Shown piece by piece: positions 1 to 10,849 of a stretch of DNA of 64,000 nucleotides (position 1 is its first letter; the number at the start of each line of letters is the position of its first letter). The DNA comes from Zhengitettix transpicula (Eukaryota; Arthropoda; Insecta; Orthoptera; Tetrigidae), in assembly GCA_037074705.1 (NCBI GenBank), contig CM073592.1, forward strand, positions 30,786,629 to 30,850,628. The letters run 5' to 3'. The position numbers were made by a program, and so were the translations under genes. Below the pieces are notes generated by a model that saw only the letters and a list, made by a program, of their open reading frames with translations, was not told the DNA's origin and searched no databases.

Positions 1-79
1 TTTATTTACACCAGTTGAGACACATTGTTTTAATAACCAAATCAATTATTTATCAATTCAATTACAGGTCTACATTTAC

Positions 80-3000
80 CTGTCCAGTGTCTGAAGATCT
101 GGTAGAATGTGAATCTTGGTTTAAAAATGATGGTCCTGCAAAATAAAATTGTAGGTATTTTTTACACTAATTTCACTCCAAAAAATTGAACATAATATAA
201 CCATGTTGGAAATAACTTCAATTAAATCAAATAAAGACGTGAAGGACTCCTTGAAATTATATTGATGATTTATGTGAGTCGTGAGCCATACCATTAAGGA
301 AGAATTTTAGGAGTAAAAAAAATTATGGACTTACAATGTCCAATACAAAAAAACTTTCATATCCAAGCATTTTGTTGTTTGTTTGCATTTGTTGCTCATA
401 TTTTAAAGTAAAAAAATATATATATCAATAAATGCAACACAATGAATAGTTATATTCTAAATAGAAACATCTGTGTTATGGAATTTATGAGTTTACATTC
501 CATTTATTGGCAATAAATAAAATACCTGATGCAGCTGTGGTAGTGTTGGAGGTTGAGGAAGGGTTCGTGGGATTGGTTGTTGTAGATGCACTTCTACGTC
601 TTGCTATTCGCAACACTTCATTGTAGACTGACTGCAGACCTGTACGACTGCTATTACGGCTGGAGGTACGCCACCCATCACTTATCCTTCGAGAAGCTCC
701 AGTAGCATTTGAACTTTCACTCCCTTCGGCATTTCTGGCACCAGTTTCAGATTCAAGGTCCATGGGATCAGTTCCCCTATCAGTCTGAACAACATGTTTT
801 AATTTAAGACATCTATGATATAAGAGTTGTATTTGAAATATTTGTGCTATTTATATAAAATTAAATTGATGTAAGTAGGAAAATTAATAAGAAATGTTAA
901 TTTGCCTGTGTCAACACATTTATTTAAGTACATAGAGTGATTATTAAAAATTATTTAATTGAAAATTTAGAATAAATTAAGAAAGGTGTCCAACTTGATG
1001 TTCTAAAACAACATAACATTTTAGTCATTAAAATAATATATACACAATAATTGTAATAAACTAAAAAGGAAAAGTACTTGTGATCACAATATGAGAAAAT
1101 GAGAAAATAAAAAAATTGTATAAAAGTTGTACATATTTTTTTGAAGGTTTTGATGCAAAAACAACAAGACATGGCTATTTACCATAAGTATAAAGTTGTC
1201 TCAATTCCCCATGGAAAACAATACATCTAGGTGGAAATAAGGATAAAAATTAATTGAAAGGAATCGATACATGCTAACAAATACTTTATAACTGCCAACA
1301 GTAAAAAATACAGAGGCAAGTAATACAACCCAACAATAATTACACTTATTAAATTAGGAAACTTCTAAAATAGGAATATTTCAAATAATATAATGTTGTT
1401 TACACCCACCTTCCTTAAAATTATACTCCAATACTAACTAACTGAAAATTTCTTCTTTAGGAAGGTTGAGAGCCTCAGAAAATTTAAATAAGAACATTTG
1501 GTTTCCTATGGCTACACCGCACTTCACTTTCAGGTAAGCCACAACCTATCTCTCTTTCCTTTCCATACCAATATTGCAATTATTTTTACCAATCTCATAT
1601 CCTTACTAATATCATATACATACATACATACATGTATGTATATATATATATACACTTACATAAGCCACATTCATTAGGAAAGTTGATTTGAACTGTGTGC
1701 CAACTGGACACAATGTGCCCAACTGGCATGTAGTTCAGATCTACTTTTCTGATGAAGGGTTTTGAAAATTTAAACTTTTATTTCTACACAGCCCAACTGG
1801 AGCAAGGATTTACTTCGTGTAAGTTGGCTGCACTTTCTCTCTCCTATAAAAAAGTGTTACATATTCCTTCTGTCATGAATGCCAACATCAATTTCAGGTA
1901 AGCCACCCACTTTTTCACTTTCCTTTACACAATAATTATTTTGACTGTCACTTCCTTACTTTCTGTATGTATATGTATATAGATATGTATGTATGTATGT
2001 GTATATAAGTAAAAAAGATGTGACATTGTCAAATTAATTCTATAGGATAAGAAAGAGAAATTTACAGTGTCTGACTTACCTTCAGTCAACAGTTGGGCTC
2101 GCCAGGCAGGGAACTAGTAAGACAGGAGAAAGAGCACATTCCATGTGCTGACTGGCACATGGAATGAATAATTTTATGTCAAATTTTCAATGGCATAAGT
2201 CCTCTTCTTCATGACAGAAGAGAACTGTATGTTGTGCTGATCAGATGTACAGTGATTTTGTATAGAATCATATGTTGTTAATTAAATATATTTTGTGCTT
2301 CCGTTCACAATTTTGTTCCTAAATTTTAATATTATATTTAATTTGTATTATCTGAGCTACTGATTTGCTCCAACTACATTAAATCACATGTTAAATTAAA
2401 TTATCTCAATGTGTAAATAATATTCTACGTGTCTTTTTCTATAATTTAAATACTCTTTATTAATGTATTTTATGATTAATGAATGTAATGTTTGACTTGC
2501 TTTATTTCTTCAGTAAAGGACTAAATATAAATCTTTTAACACTTGTATAAACCTAGGTCCTAAAATGTTGTATTAAATGATTTTCTTATGCCAATAATCA
2601 TTATGCAAAGGAAGTGTGCTGTGTCCAATTTCTGTTTTTGTTAGTATATAATTACATCCAAATATTCATAAGACAATAAACAGGAAAATAAAACTTGATG
2701 GACTGTTTCAAATAAGATTTTGTTCCTTCAAGTTTTAGTTTCTCAAAATATGTCTAAATTAATAATTGAAACTATTCCATGCATTTTTATTCAAATTAAT
2801 AATAAAATTGGACAATTTAACAGGCAAATATAAATAAATATGCTTTATTTTAAAAACATTTGTCATATCATTTCATGTGGTGAAAATTAAAAAGAATGTT
2901 TACTTATGAAGATAAAAGGCAATAATCAAATTTAAAGAGCTTAATATAAAATGAATGTGTCATAGGTATTATTAGGTATACATCGATTGCTGTATTATTC

Positions 3001-4997
3001 AATTTAATTGAAAAATTGTTTCAGAAATTAATCTAGAATGGTGCTCAGTTTTTAAAAAATGTTTGAATCAACACGTTCACTGCCATGTGAGACTCATGGC
3101 ACCTCAGAAATACTCATCCGAGGGACGCCAGTGACCCTCATGGTAACAAATGTGTTAATAGAAAGATCCGAAAAATATATTGACAAATACTACATACTAT
3201 ATAAAATTTCTAGTTTAGATTGTGCTGCATATTTAGTTAGATAACAAAAATTTCACTCAATATTCAACTTAACAGCCAATTTTCAACATAAAACTTCAAA
3301 AATATTAACAATCAGCTAAATATATATTTTAAGTTTTAACCAAAAGTTTTATGAGTGAAATATAAAAGACTTGATAATTGAAATAAGTACCATTCTTTAT
3401 AAATTTATAAAATGCTGTTAATTAAAATTAATAATGTGCAAGTACACTTAATAAAATATATTGCCCACTAGTTGTAAATTAACCTCTTTAAATTTGTTTA
3501 TTGTTTTCTTTATTATTTGAGAGCAATCTTTAATGTACACCTGATGAGAGACACAAAGATTATTAATAGGCCAATTTTATAATTAAATTGATACATCATA
3601 AAACATATATTCTTTCCAAGAGAAAAAAATTATAAAGGGTTTCTAGAATTTGTTAGTAAAAATTTCACAAAATATAAAGACTTTAAGATGAGCATTAATG
3701 CCTAGGAAAGGGGAAAATATTGAAAACATAATAACATTCATTAGATCAAATATTTTCTTTTAATGGCTTGTAACAGTTCTAATCAGCAAGTGGAAATTGA
3801 ACAAAACTATGCATGATCAAAGAATACCTGAGGATATTATTATCGGTTGAAATAATATCAGGATTTTCTCTAAATTAAAAAAAAAACAGTTATCACTTAA
3901 TGGTCATGATTCATAAGCTTCTTACAGTGGGAATACTGCGTGGTCTCATCAAATCAAAATAGCGTTGCACAAGCTGATCATACTGCTCCACCAGAGATCT
4001 ATAACATACTGAAATTCTCCTTTCAGTCTCTGAAGTTGGTGGTGGTACTGCAGAAGGAGGTCGCTGGGCCATGGGCTGATGCATTGATGGTGACCCTTGC
4101 AGAGTTTGTGAAGTCCCAGGACCTGTTTGCATGGGGGTAGGGCCAACTCGATCCCACTGGCTAACAAGTGGAGGAGCATTTGAAATCCCGGTCACCAACT
4201 TCAAACCAAGTGGATCAAAAGCAACATACCTAAATGTATAAAACATACATTAGAAGGAACAAGTTGGTTGAAATTTAATCTTTGAGAAAAATGGGAGAGT
4301 TCATACAAAACTTCCAAAACATATTAAGTTTTCCAATTGATACATATAAAATTATAAGTTATGTGAGAAAGTTTTACAAAATATTCAAGGAGTTTTTAGA
4401 TTAAAAATACCAAAATTGTCCTGATGCTATTTTAAATCACGTACAGGTAGACTATCTGGCTATCGATAATCTAGTTCCCTCAGTTTTCCAGCACGTATAT
4501 TATGACACATTTCACCACATTATGAATTAAAAGTTCCAATTTCTCTGTTGCTTTTATTCTTTGACAAGAAATTCTTTTTACATAGTTTAACCTTTAGATC
4601 AGTTTGAATTCTTAAAATATTTTGTATGGTTTTGTAATACTGGAATTTAGTGTAAAGGACTGGACAGGTTGTGATTTTCTGTTAATGCACAGCATAAATA
4701 ACCATAAAAACTCTGGCATTTTCTAAAATTCGGCAAGCCTCAGGGCCAGAGGTTACCAAATTGCTGGATAATAACACAGAAAATGCCTATTTCTCATTGA
4801 CAATAGGGAACCCACAAATAAAAAGTTGAAAATGGCAGTAACCAAAAACTGCTGACGTATTAACTGTTGAATACATGACTTACAAAAAGATAAGGACAAT
4901 TTGATATTTTTCACCAATTATTATAATATATATTTCAAACTATCTTTCTTTCCTTTCCATACCAATATCACAATTTTTTTTGACGTCATATCCTTCC

Positions 4998-5063
<66 letters not shown>

Positions 5064-7405
5064 ATTAGGAGAATCCATTTAAGGAATTAATTCACATTTA
5101 AACTTGGATAGTGAGGAAGGATAGAAATAAATAGGAGAAATAGGAGGATTGCGCTTTATTTGAATTCATATGCTCGAGCGAAGAATTACGCACATAGAAA
5201 AGCATATGTTCAAAGCAGAGAGAAGGATGGAAGAAGAAGGAAAGACTGAAAATATTTGACCCAGGCGGGACTTGAACCCACGTATTCTGCTTAGTACACA
5301 GACGCCTTAACCATCTCGGCCACCGGGTCAAGTTCCCGACCAGGCAAATATAGACAGTCTTATTGTGGACAATTAATAGTTTTAGTGGAGGAATGGATAG
5401 AGTAGAGGGAATGAAGTATTAGGAGCTTCCATTAAGGAATAAATACAATATTAGGAGAATCCATTTAAGGAATTAATTCACATTTAAACTTGGATAGTGA
5501 GGAAGGATAGAAATAAATAGGAGAAATAGGAGGATTGCGCTTTATTTGAATTCATATGCTCGGGCGAAGAATTACGCACATAGAAAAGCATATGTTCAAA
5601 GCAGAGAGAAGGATGGAAGAAGAAGGAAAGACTGAAAATATTTGACCCAGGCGGGACTTGAACCCACGTATTCTGCTTAGTACACAGACGCCTTAACCAT
5701 CTCGGCCACCGGGTCTTTCCTTCTTCTTCCATCCTTCTCTCTGCTTTGAACATATGCTTTTCTATGTGCGTAATTCTTCGCCCGAGCATATGAATTCAAA
5801 TAAAGCGCAATCCTCCTATTTCTCCTATTTATTTCTATCCTTCCTCACTATCCAAGTTTAAATGTGAATTAATTCCTTAAATGGATTCTCCTAATATTGT
5901 ATTTATTCCTTAATGGAAGCTCCTAATACTTCATTCCCTCTACTCTATCCATTCCTCCACTAAAACTATTAATTGTCCACAATAAGACTGTCTATATTTG
6001 CCTGGTCGGGAACTTGACCCGGTGGCCGAGATGGTTAAGGCGTCTGTGTACTAAGCAGAATACGTGGGTTCAAGTCCCGCCTGGGTCAAATATTTTCAGT
6101 CTTTCCTTCTTCTTCCATCCTTCTCTCTGCTTTGAACATATGCTTTTCTATGTGCGTAATTCTTCGCCCGAGCATATGAATTCAAATAAAGCGCAATCCT
6201 CCTATTTCTCCTATTTATTTCTATCCTTCCTCACTATCCAAGTTTAAATGTGAATTAATTCCTTAAATGGATTCTCCTAATATTGTATTTATTCCTTAAT
6301 GGAAGCTCCTAATACTTCATTCCCTCTACTCTATCCATTCCTCCACTAAAACTATTAATTGTCCACAATAAGACTGTCTATATTTGCCTGGTCGGGAACT
6401 TGACCCGGTGGCCGAGATGGTTAAGGCGTCTGTGTACTAAGCAGAATACGTGGGTTCAAGTCCCGCCTGGGTCAAATATTTTCAGTCTTTCCTTCTTCTT
6501 CCATCCTTCTCTCTGCTTTGAACATATGCTTTTCTATGTGCGTAATTCTTCGCCCGAGCATATGAATTCAAATAAAGCGCAATCCTCCTATTTCTCCTAT
6601 TTATTTCTATCCTTCCTCACTATCCAAGTTTAAATGTGAATTAATTCCTTAAATGGATTCTCCTAATATTGTATTTATTCCTTAATGGAAGCTCCTAATA
6701 CTTCATTCCCTCTACTCTATCCATTCCTCCACTAAAACTATTAATTGTCCACAATAAGACTGTCTATATTTGCCTGGTCGGGAACTTGACCCGGTGGCCG
6801 AGATGGTTAAGGCGTCTGTGTACTAAGCAGAATACGTGGGTTCAAGTCCCGCCTGGGTCAAATATTTTCAGTCTTTCCTTCTTCTTCCATCCTTCTCTCT
6901 GCTTTGAACATATGCTTTTCTATGTGCGTAATTCTTCGCCCGAGCATATGAATTCAAATAAAGCGCAATCCTCCTATTTCTCCTATTTATTTCTATCCTT
7001 CCTCACTATCCAAGTTTAAATGTGAATTAATTCCTTAAATGGATTCTCCTAATATTGTATTTATTCCTTAATGGAAGCTCCTAATACTTCATTCCCTCTA
7101 CTCTATCCATTCCTCCACTAAAACTATTAATTGTCCACAATAAGACTGTCTATATTTGCCTGGTCGGGAACTTGACCCGGTGGCCGAGATGGTTAAGGCG
7201 TCTGTGTACTAAGCAGAATACGTGGGTTCAAGTCCCGCCTGGGTCAAATATTTTCAGTCTTTCCTTCTTCTTCCATCCTTCTCTCTGCTTTGAACATATG
7301 CTTTTCTATGTGCGTAATTCTTCGCCCGAGCATATGAATTCAAATAAAGCGCAATCCTCCTATTTCTCCTATTTATTTCTATCCTTCCTCACTATCCAAG
7401 TTTAA

Positions 7406-7461
<56 letters not shown>

Positions 7462-10400
7462 ACTAGTAAATAATGGTAGAAGGTACAGAGGATGGCATTA
7501 TTACTACATAGCATACAAATAAGAAAAGGGATATTTCATGTCAGTATGGTGATTTAAAAATAATATAACAGAACAAGAAGTTACATCCAGCCAGTCAGAG
7601 TAAATACTTTAATAAATAACAACCTCAGACTCCTTATAATTTTTAATGAATATTACTTTTACTTTTGTCTTTGATATCTTAGTCTCTAAAAAAGTGTTAT
7701 ATTCAGATAAACAATTATGCTGATCTTCAATAAAATGGGGACTTTTAAAATATTGATCACATTTACTGCAAGTATTTAGAACATTAAATAATCTAGTTCA
7801 ATTAATTTAAAAATGTTAGCCATGTTGGTTCCAATGTTAACAGTTAACTAATTGTGTCTCGCTATAAACACAAATTTCATATGAAATGAACAAAGTTTGT
7901 TTGTATAGTTGAATAAATATTTGTAATGATAAATGCCTCAACATACTTAAGATATTATTTACAAAAAAACAACTGAGAAGGGACGTTTGAGAATATAACA
8001 TAAAATTTGAATGTTCATATTATCAGTTAAGTGAAACACACAACTTACCGGACTTTTTCTTTTTCATTATTTGTATAACACTTAGCAAATGGTTTAGGTC
8101 GACTCCAGTCCCAAAAGTGAAGTTCATTATAGGTAGCAATAACAAGCAATCTGTCAGTGGGATGAAATGCTAATGAAGCTATAACACTCTGTCCATGTGA
8201 CGTCCATACTTCACTACCACCCTACACAAATAAATAAAATTAATAAATTAAACTAATCAAAGAAATCATTGTAGTTATAATTATTGGCAACACTTCCATT
8301 TTTCTAAATCATTAACAATAAATAAAATTATACATAATTGTTTATGTATAAGAATAATTTGATATGTTACAATTTGTGATAACAATATATTTCAAGCTGA
8401 AGGACAAATTTGCATGTTAGTAGGAAAAAACAAACAAGTAATGTCAACGTTATGAACTATATAATTGCACTTACATCATAAAAACAAACAGGTTTTGTGA
8501 AGACAGTGTAATATTACTGATGATATACACGAGAATTGTGTTTTAAACTCTTGCAGTCTAATTATAAATACTGAATCAAAATTAGTATCCAACATCAATT
8601 TAAGATGTAGAGTTAAGAGTTTTAGAGGTTGATCTTTAATTTACAATTATTGGCACTCTAAATCACTACACTATCATCCACTAAATTTTAAGCTGATAAC
8701 CTAAAATCACTTTCTGATGAGGTACATTTAGAAATAAATTTTCCTTATAATTACAAATTAACCAAATAACATTTTAATTATATTATAAAGAAATTCAATG
8801 TTAAACCATAAACCATATGAGATTGAAATGGTTTGGTTAAATCAATAATCTTCAACTTTAATCAGAGGTATTAAAATTTATAAACAAACTTTGATTATAT
8901 TTTGCACTTTATTTAATTGTAACATTTCAAGAAGTGAATCGAATGAAAACTTAAAATTACAACTTACATGAAGATCCCAGACTCTCACTTGACCACCCAA
9001 ACACCCAGAAGCTAAAATTTGATTGGAAGAAGGATGGAAAGCAATACACCATGGTGTTCGAGGATGTCCCATCAATACATTTACATTTTTACCAGTTGTC
9101 AGATCAGTGACATAAACATTATGGTTTCCATGGGTGGAAGCTACCTTTTTTCTGAAACAATTTAAATAACAAAGTATTAAGCATTTGATTGTATTTTATA
9201 CAATTATTTATAATTTTCTAAGCACTGGATTAAACATAGTCAGTAACAAACTATAGCTGGAGAGGTATAACAAGACCTGTCAGATGCACGGTAGAAGAAG
9301 GGAGCATTGTAATCCAGAGGGAGATCCCTCTTCGAGCAATGCCACTACCGTTCATTATATTCTTACGAAAGGCACATACAGACAGCAGCAACATCTCTTT
9401 ATCACATTCTATACTCATCATCTCTCCACTTTTATAGCAAAGGTTTTTAGTTTACAGCATATCCCAAACTCAACACACTATATTTACTTGTGTCAATATT
9501 TTCAGAATAGTTTTTACACTACCAAGCTGCCGAAACAAAGGCTTGTGCTAAACTGAGTTCTGGACTACCTCCACTACACATCATACGTAGACGTGCCTTG
9601 CTAAAATTCAAGTGTTATATATGTAAGTTAGTGGAAATTTTATCATTATTTTTTAAATGCAAGCTGTATTATCAATATTACTTTGTTGGGCCTCAATTTA
9701 TATTAACATAAATTTTCAAACTGTGATGCATTTGGCCAATAAATTTTATACTTCGATGTTGACTGTAGACCATTTTGTACTGTATTACAGTTTTATCAAT
9801 ATCCATCATGAAAAGATGCACACTTGACTCTCCTTAAATCATTGACCATTACTATGGCTTGAGTTAGTTTATACTATTTTAAACATTTCAGAATTTACAA
9901 ATTTATGATGCACAAATATTTGGTCAGTTTATATTATTTTCTCTCCATGTGAACCACCCGTGAGAGTCTGTGCCTTCCAAACTTAACAACAGTCACTAAA
10001 TAGTTGTATAATTATTCAAAATGATCAAAATTCATAAATATTTTATAAAACGTTGAAAAGTAAAAGCCATACCCATCTGGACTGAAAACCATCAGAAAAG
10101 TAGATCGAGGAACACCAGGAAGCCTGCATCGCTGTAAAATTATTGAACAAATTAAATGTAAATGGGTAATTACACTTTATTAAAGGTATCTCAAATTAAA
10201 ATTTCAACAATTATTGATGGAAAACAAGTTAAAATTGATTATTATGTGATGAAATAATACATGCAACTGGCAAATGCAAAATTGTGTTGTTAGCATTATG
10301 CAATACAAACTATTGATAGTGAAGCAATTAAGCATCAGATATAACAGATTCAACTGTATAGTTGAAGAATTATTGTTAACTGTTAATTAAAATGACAAGA

Positions 10401-10803
10401 AATCTAAACCTATATGTTCATGTTTACCATTTTTAAAGCATATATCCAAATTAAAACTATTAATTTAATACTTTACTCAGATATAAGAAGGCAATAATGT
10501 TTTCTTAAATAACACAACAAAATGAGTTTGTTTCTAAACTTCTGTACCAACATCAGAAAAACAAATTATTCTGTAAGATTACGGTCATTCTTTTAAAAGG
10601 ATAAATAGAGAATTGTTGTTTACCAGTTCCTCATAGTTCTTTGTCACCAAATTATCTTCAGCAATAGCTTGAAATTGTTTGGGAACCACCCCAGTTTTGA
10701 ATCCAAGTTCACGAAGCAACAATCCTTTTGCAACATTTTTGTGAGTTTTTGATGAATGTTTATTTTGTAAGATCTCCAATTTCTTTTCAGTGTTTAAATA
10801 CAT
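80..10803 (-). CDS. AMBRA1: AMBRA1 homologue (WD40 autophagy/CUL4-DDB1 adaptor), 5' part, runs off the left edge
   Basis: Seven coding exons, all with GT-AG borders and compatible phases: 10624-10803, 10073-10131, 8968-9151, 8049-8221, 3926-4229, 526-784 and 80-135. Together they give 1215 nt (405 codons) with no stop, so the gene continues left of the window. The start ATG at 10803 is the first in-frame ATG I see; the upstream leader is AT-rich and has no TATA box that I recognise. The second to fourth exons carry the AMBRA1 WD40 signature: [58 protein letters not shown] and LHFWDWSRP, closely matching vertebrate AMBRA1 as I remember it. The fifth exon opens with the conserved FDPLG segment and then becomes Pro/Gln/Ser-rich and probably disordered; the sixth is Ser/Thr/Asn-rich. 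In animals AMBRA1 is a CUL4-DDB1 substrate receptor that acts in Beclin-1 autophagy signalling and cyclin D turnover. Exon 1 is less conserved, so its start is less certain than the WD core. Introns reach 3.8 kb and hold many repeats. Confidence 0.93.
785..3925 (-). other. AMBRA1 intron 5, with a cluster of fold-back repeats
   Basis: No exon is visible in this 3.1-kb intron, and the flanking exons join in phase 0. The stretch 1500-2240 carries several copies of a repeat whose ends contain TTTCAGGTAAGCC, at about 1530 and 1900, with the reverse motif near 2077. A related repeat is found at 30.8-31.95 kb. The remainder (2240-3900) is AT-rich and otherwise featureless to me. Confidence 0.7.
5005..5059. 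repeat. (TA)n microsatellite, left border of the array
   Basis: An almost pure TA dinucleotide tract that directly abuts the palindromic array at 5060. A matching TA tract closes the array on the right (7409-7458). Confidence 0.97.
5258..5329 (-). tRNA. tRNA-like sequence, anticodon ACT, short variable arm (probable tRNA-Ser derivative)
   Basis: Folds as a full cloverleaf: a 7-bp acceptor stem (GACCCGG with CTGGGTC, one G-T pair), a D stem GCC/GGC, an anticodon stem TCTGT/GCAGA with loop GTACTAA, a 4-nt variable region and a T stem GTGGG/CCCGC with loop TTCAAGT. Internal promoter boxes A and B are recognisable, and a TTTT run follows the 3' end within 10 nt. The D arm resembles eukaryotic tRNA-Ser/Leu, but the long variable arm is missing, so a functional serine tRNA is unlikely. 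Confidence 0.6.
5644..5715 (-). tRNA. tRNA-like sequence, copy 2 (loop of the palindrome)
   Basis: Same 72-nt cloverleaf as the copy at 5258. It lies in the 82-nt loop between the two 572-bp arms, where the orientation of the array flips. The downstream unit sequence is cut off right at its 5' end (…GGGTC then TTTCC). Confidence 0.6.
6016..6087 (+). tRNA. tRNA-like sequence, copy 3
   Basis: Identical by eye to the other copies, plus orientation. A TTTT run begins 6 nt after the 3' end, which could terminate RNA polymerase III. Confidence 0.6.
6402..6473 (+). tRNA. tRNA-like sequence, copy 4
   Basis: Same 72-nt cloverleaf with anticodon ACT, exactly 386 bp after copy 3. Confidence 0.6.
6788..6859 (+). 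tRNA. tRNA-like sequence, copy 5
   Basis: Same 72-nt cloverleaf with anticodon ACT, exactly 386 bp after copy 4. Confidence 0.6.
7174..7245 (+). tRNA. tRNA-like sequence, copy 6
   Basis: Same 72-nt cloverleaf with anticodon ACT, exactly 386 bp after copy 5. This is the last unit before the right TA tract. Confidence 0.6.
7409..7458. repeat. (TA)n microsatellite, right border of the array
   Basis: A pure TA tract that begins directly after the last unit ends in CCAAGTTTAAATG. It mirrors the left border tract. Confidence 0.97.
8049..8221 (-). CDS. AMBRA1: AMBRA1 exon 4, second WD40 repeat
   Basis: The exon starts after a TAG acceptor and is followed by a GTAAGT donor at 8048. It encodes [19 protein letters not shown] and [13 protein letters not shown], matching the corresponding repeat of vertebrate AMBRA1. 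It ends with two bases of an Arg codon that the 4229 exon completes, immediately before YVAFDPLG. Confidence 0.93.
8968..9151 (-). CDS. AMBRA1: AMBRA1 exon 3, first complete WD40 repeat
   Basis: The acceptor (TTTCAG) lies just above 9151 and the donor (GTAAGT) begins at 8967. The first base completes a glycine codon left by exon 2, and the exon ends in phase 0 after the His of VWDLH. It encodes the [13 protein letters not shown] strand set and the [13 protein letters not shown]...RVWDLH repeat, which is the best AMBRA1 diagnostic in this window. Confidence 0.93.
9250..9610. repeat. Interspersed repeat, paired with 45840-46190
   Basis: Shares short blocks in the same order with 45840-46190, including a hairpin-like part (GAGGGAGATCCCTC here, GTTGGGAACATTCCC there) and TTTTTACACTACCAAG. 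It lies in AMBRA1 intron 2. The open frame inside it (9284-9556) is not credible as a gene because it sits in the repeat. Confidence 0.6.
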
Positions 10804-10849
10804 TCCACATATACGAGTTTTAATTCTATTGCAGTTTTTCGAATTCTAA

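Larger units (their letters stand above)
5060..7408. repeat. Head-to-head palindromic array of 386-bp tRNA-like units
   Basis: Six copies of a 72-nt tRNA-like sequence lie here. Two are on the minus strand (5258-5329, 5644-5715) and four on the plus strand (6016-6087, 6402-6473, 6788-6859, 7174-7245). Neighbouring copies in the same orientation are exactly 386 bp apart. The interval 5060-5631 is the reverse complement of 5714-6285; I saw one mismatch (CTCGAGC against CTCGGGC). One tRNA-like copy fills the 82-nt loop. The repeated 77-codon frame starting [11 protein letters not shown] is just a translation of the repeat and not a gene. The near identity of the copies implies recent amplification, gene conversion or an assembly effect. 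Confidence 0.92.
4230..8048 (-). other. AMBRA1 intron 4, occupied by the tRNA-like palindromic array
   Basis: This 3.8-kb intron separates the second WD40 exon from the FDPLG exon. About 2.4 kb of it (5005-7458) is the TA-flanked palindromic array described separately. The rest is AT-rich DNA without an open frame I would call. A short repeat at 4940-5004 matches 1544-1621. Confidence 0.85.

Noticed and set aside
5098..7405. Repeated 77-codon frames starting [11 protein letters not shown]
   Set aside because: They are translations of the tRNA-like repeat unit, identical in each copy because the DNA is repeated, and the start lies inside the tRNA-like part.
5060..7408. CRISPR-like appearance of regular repeats
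   Set aside because: The whole 386-bp unit repeats with no variable spacers, and the host is an insect.
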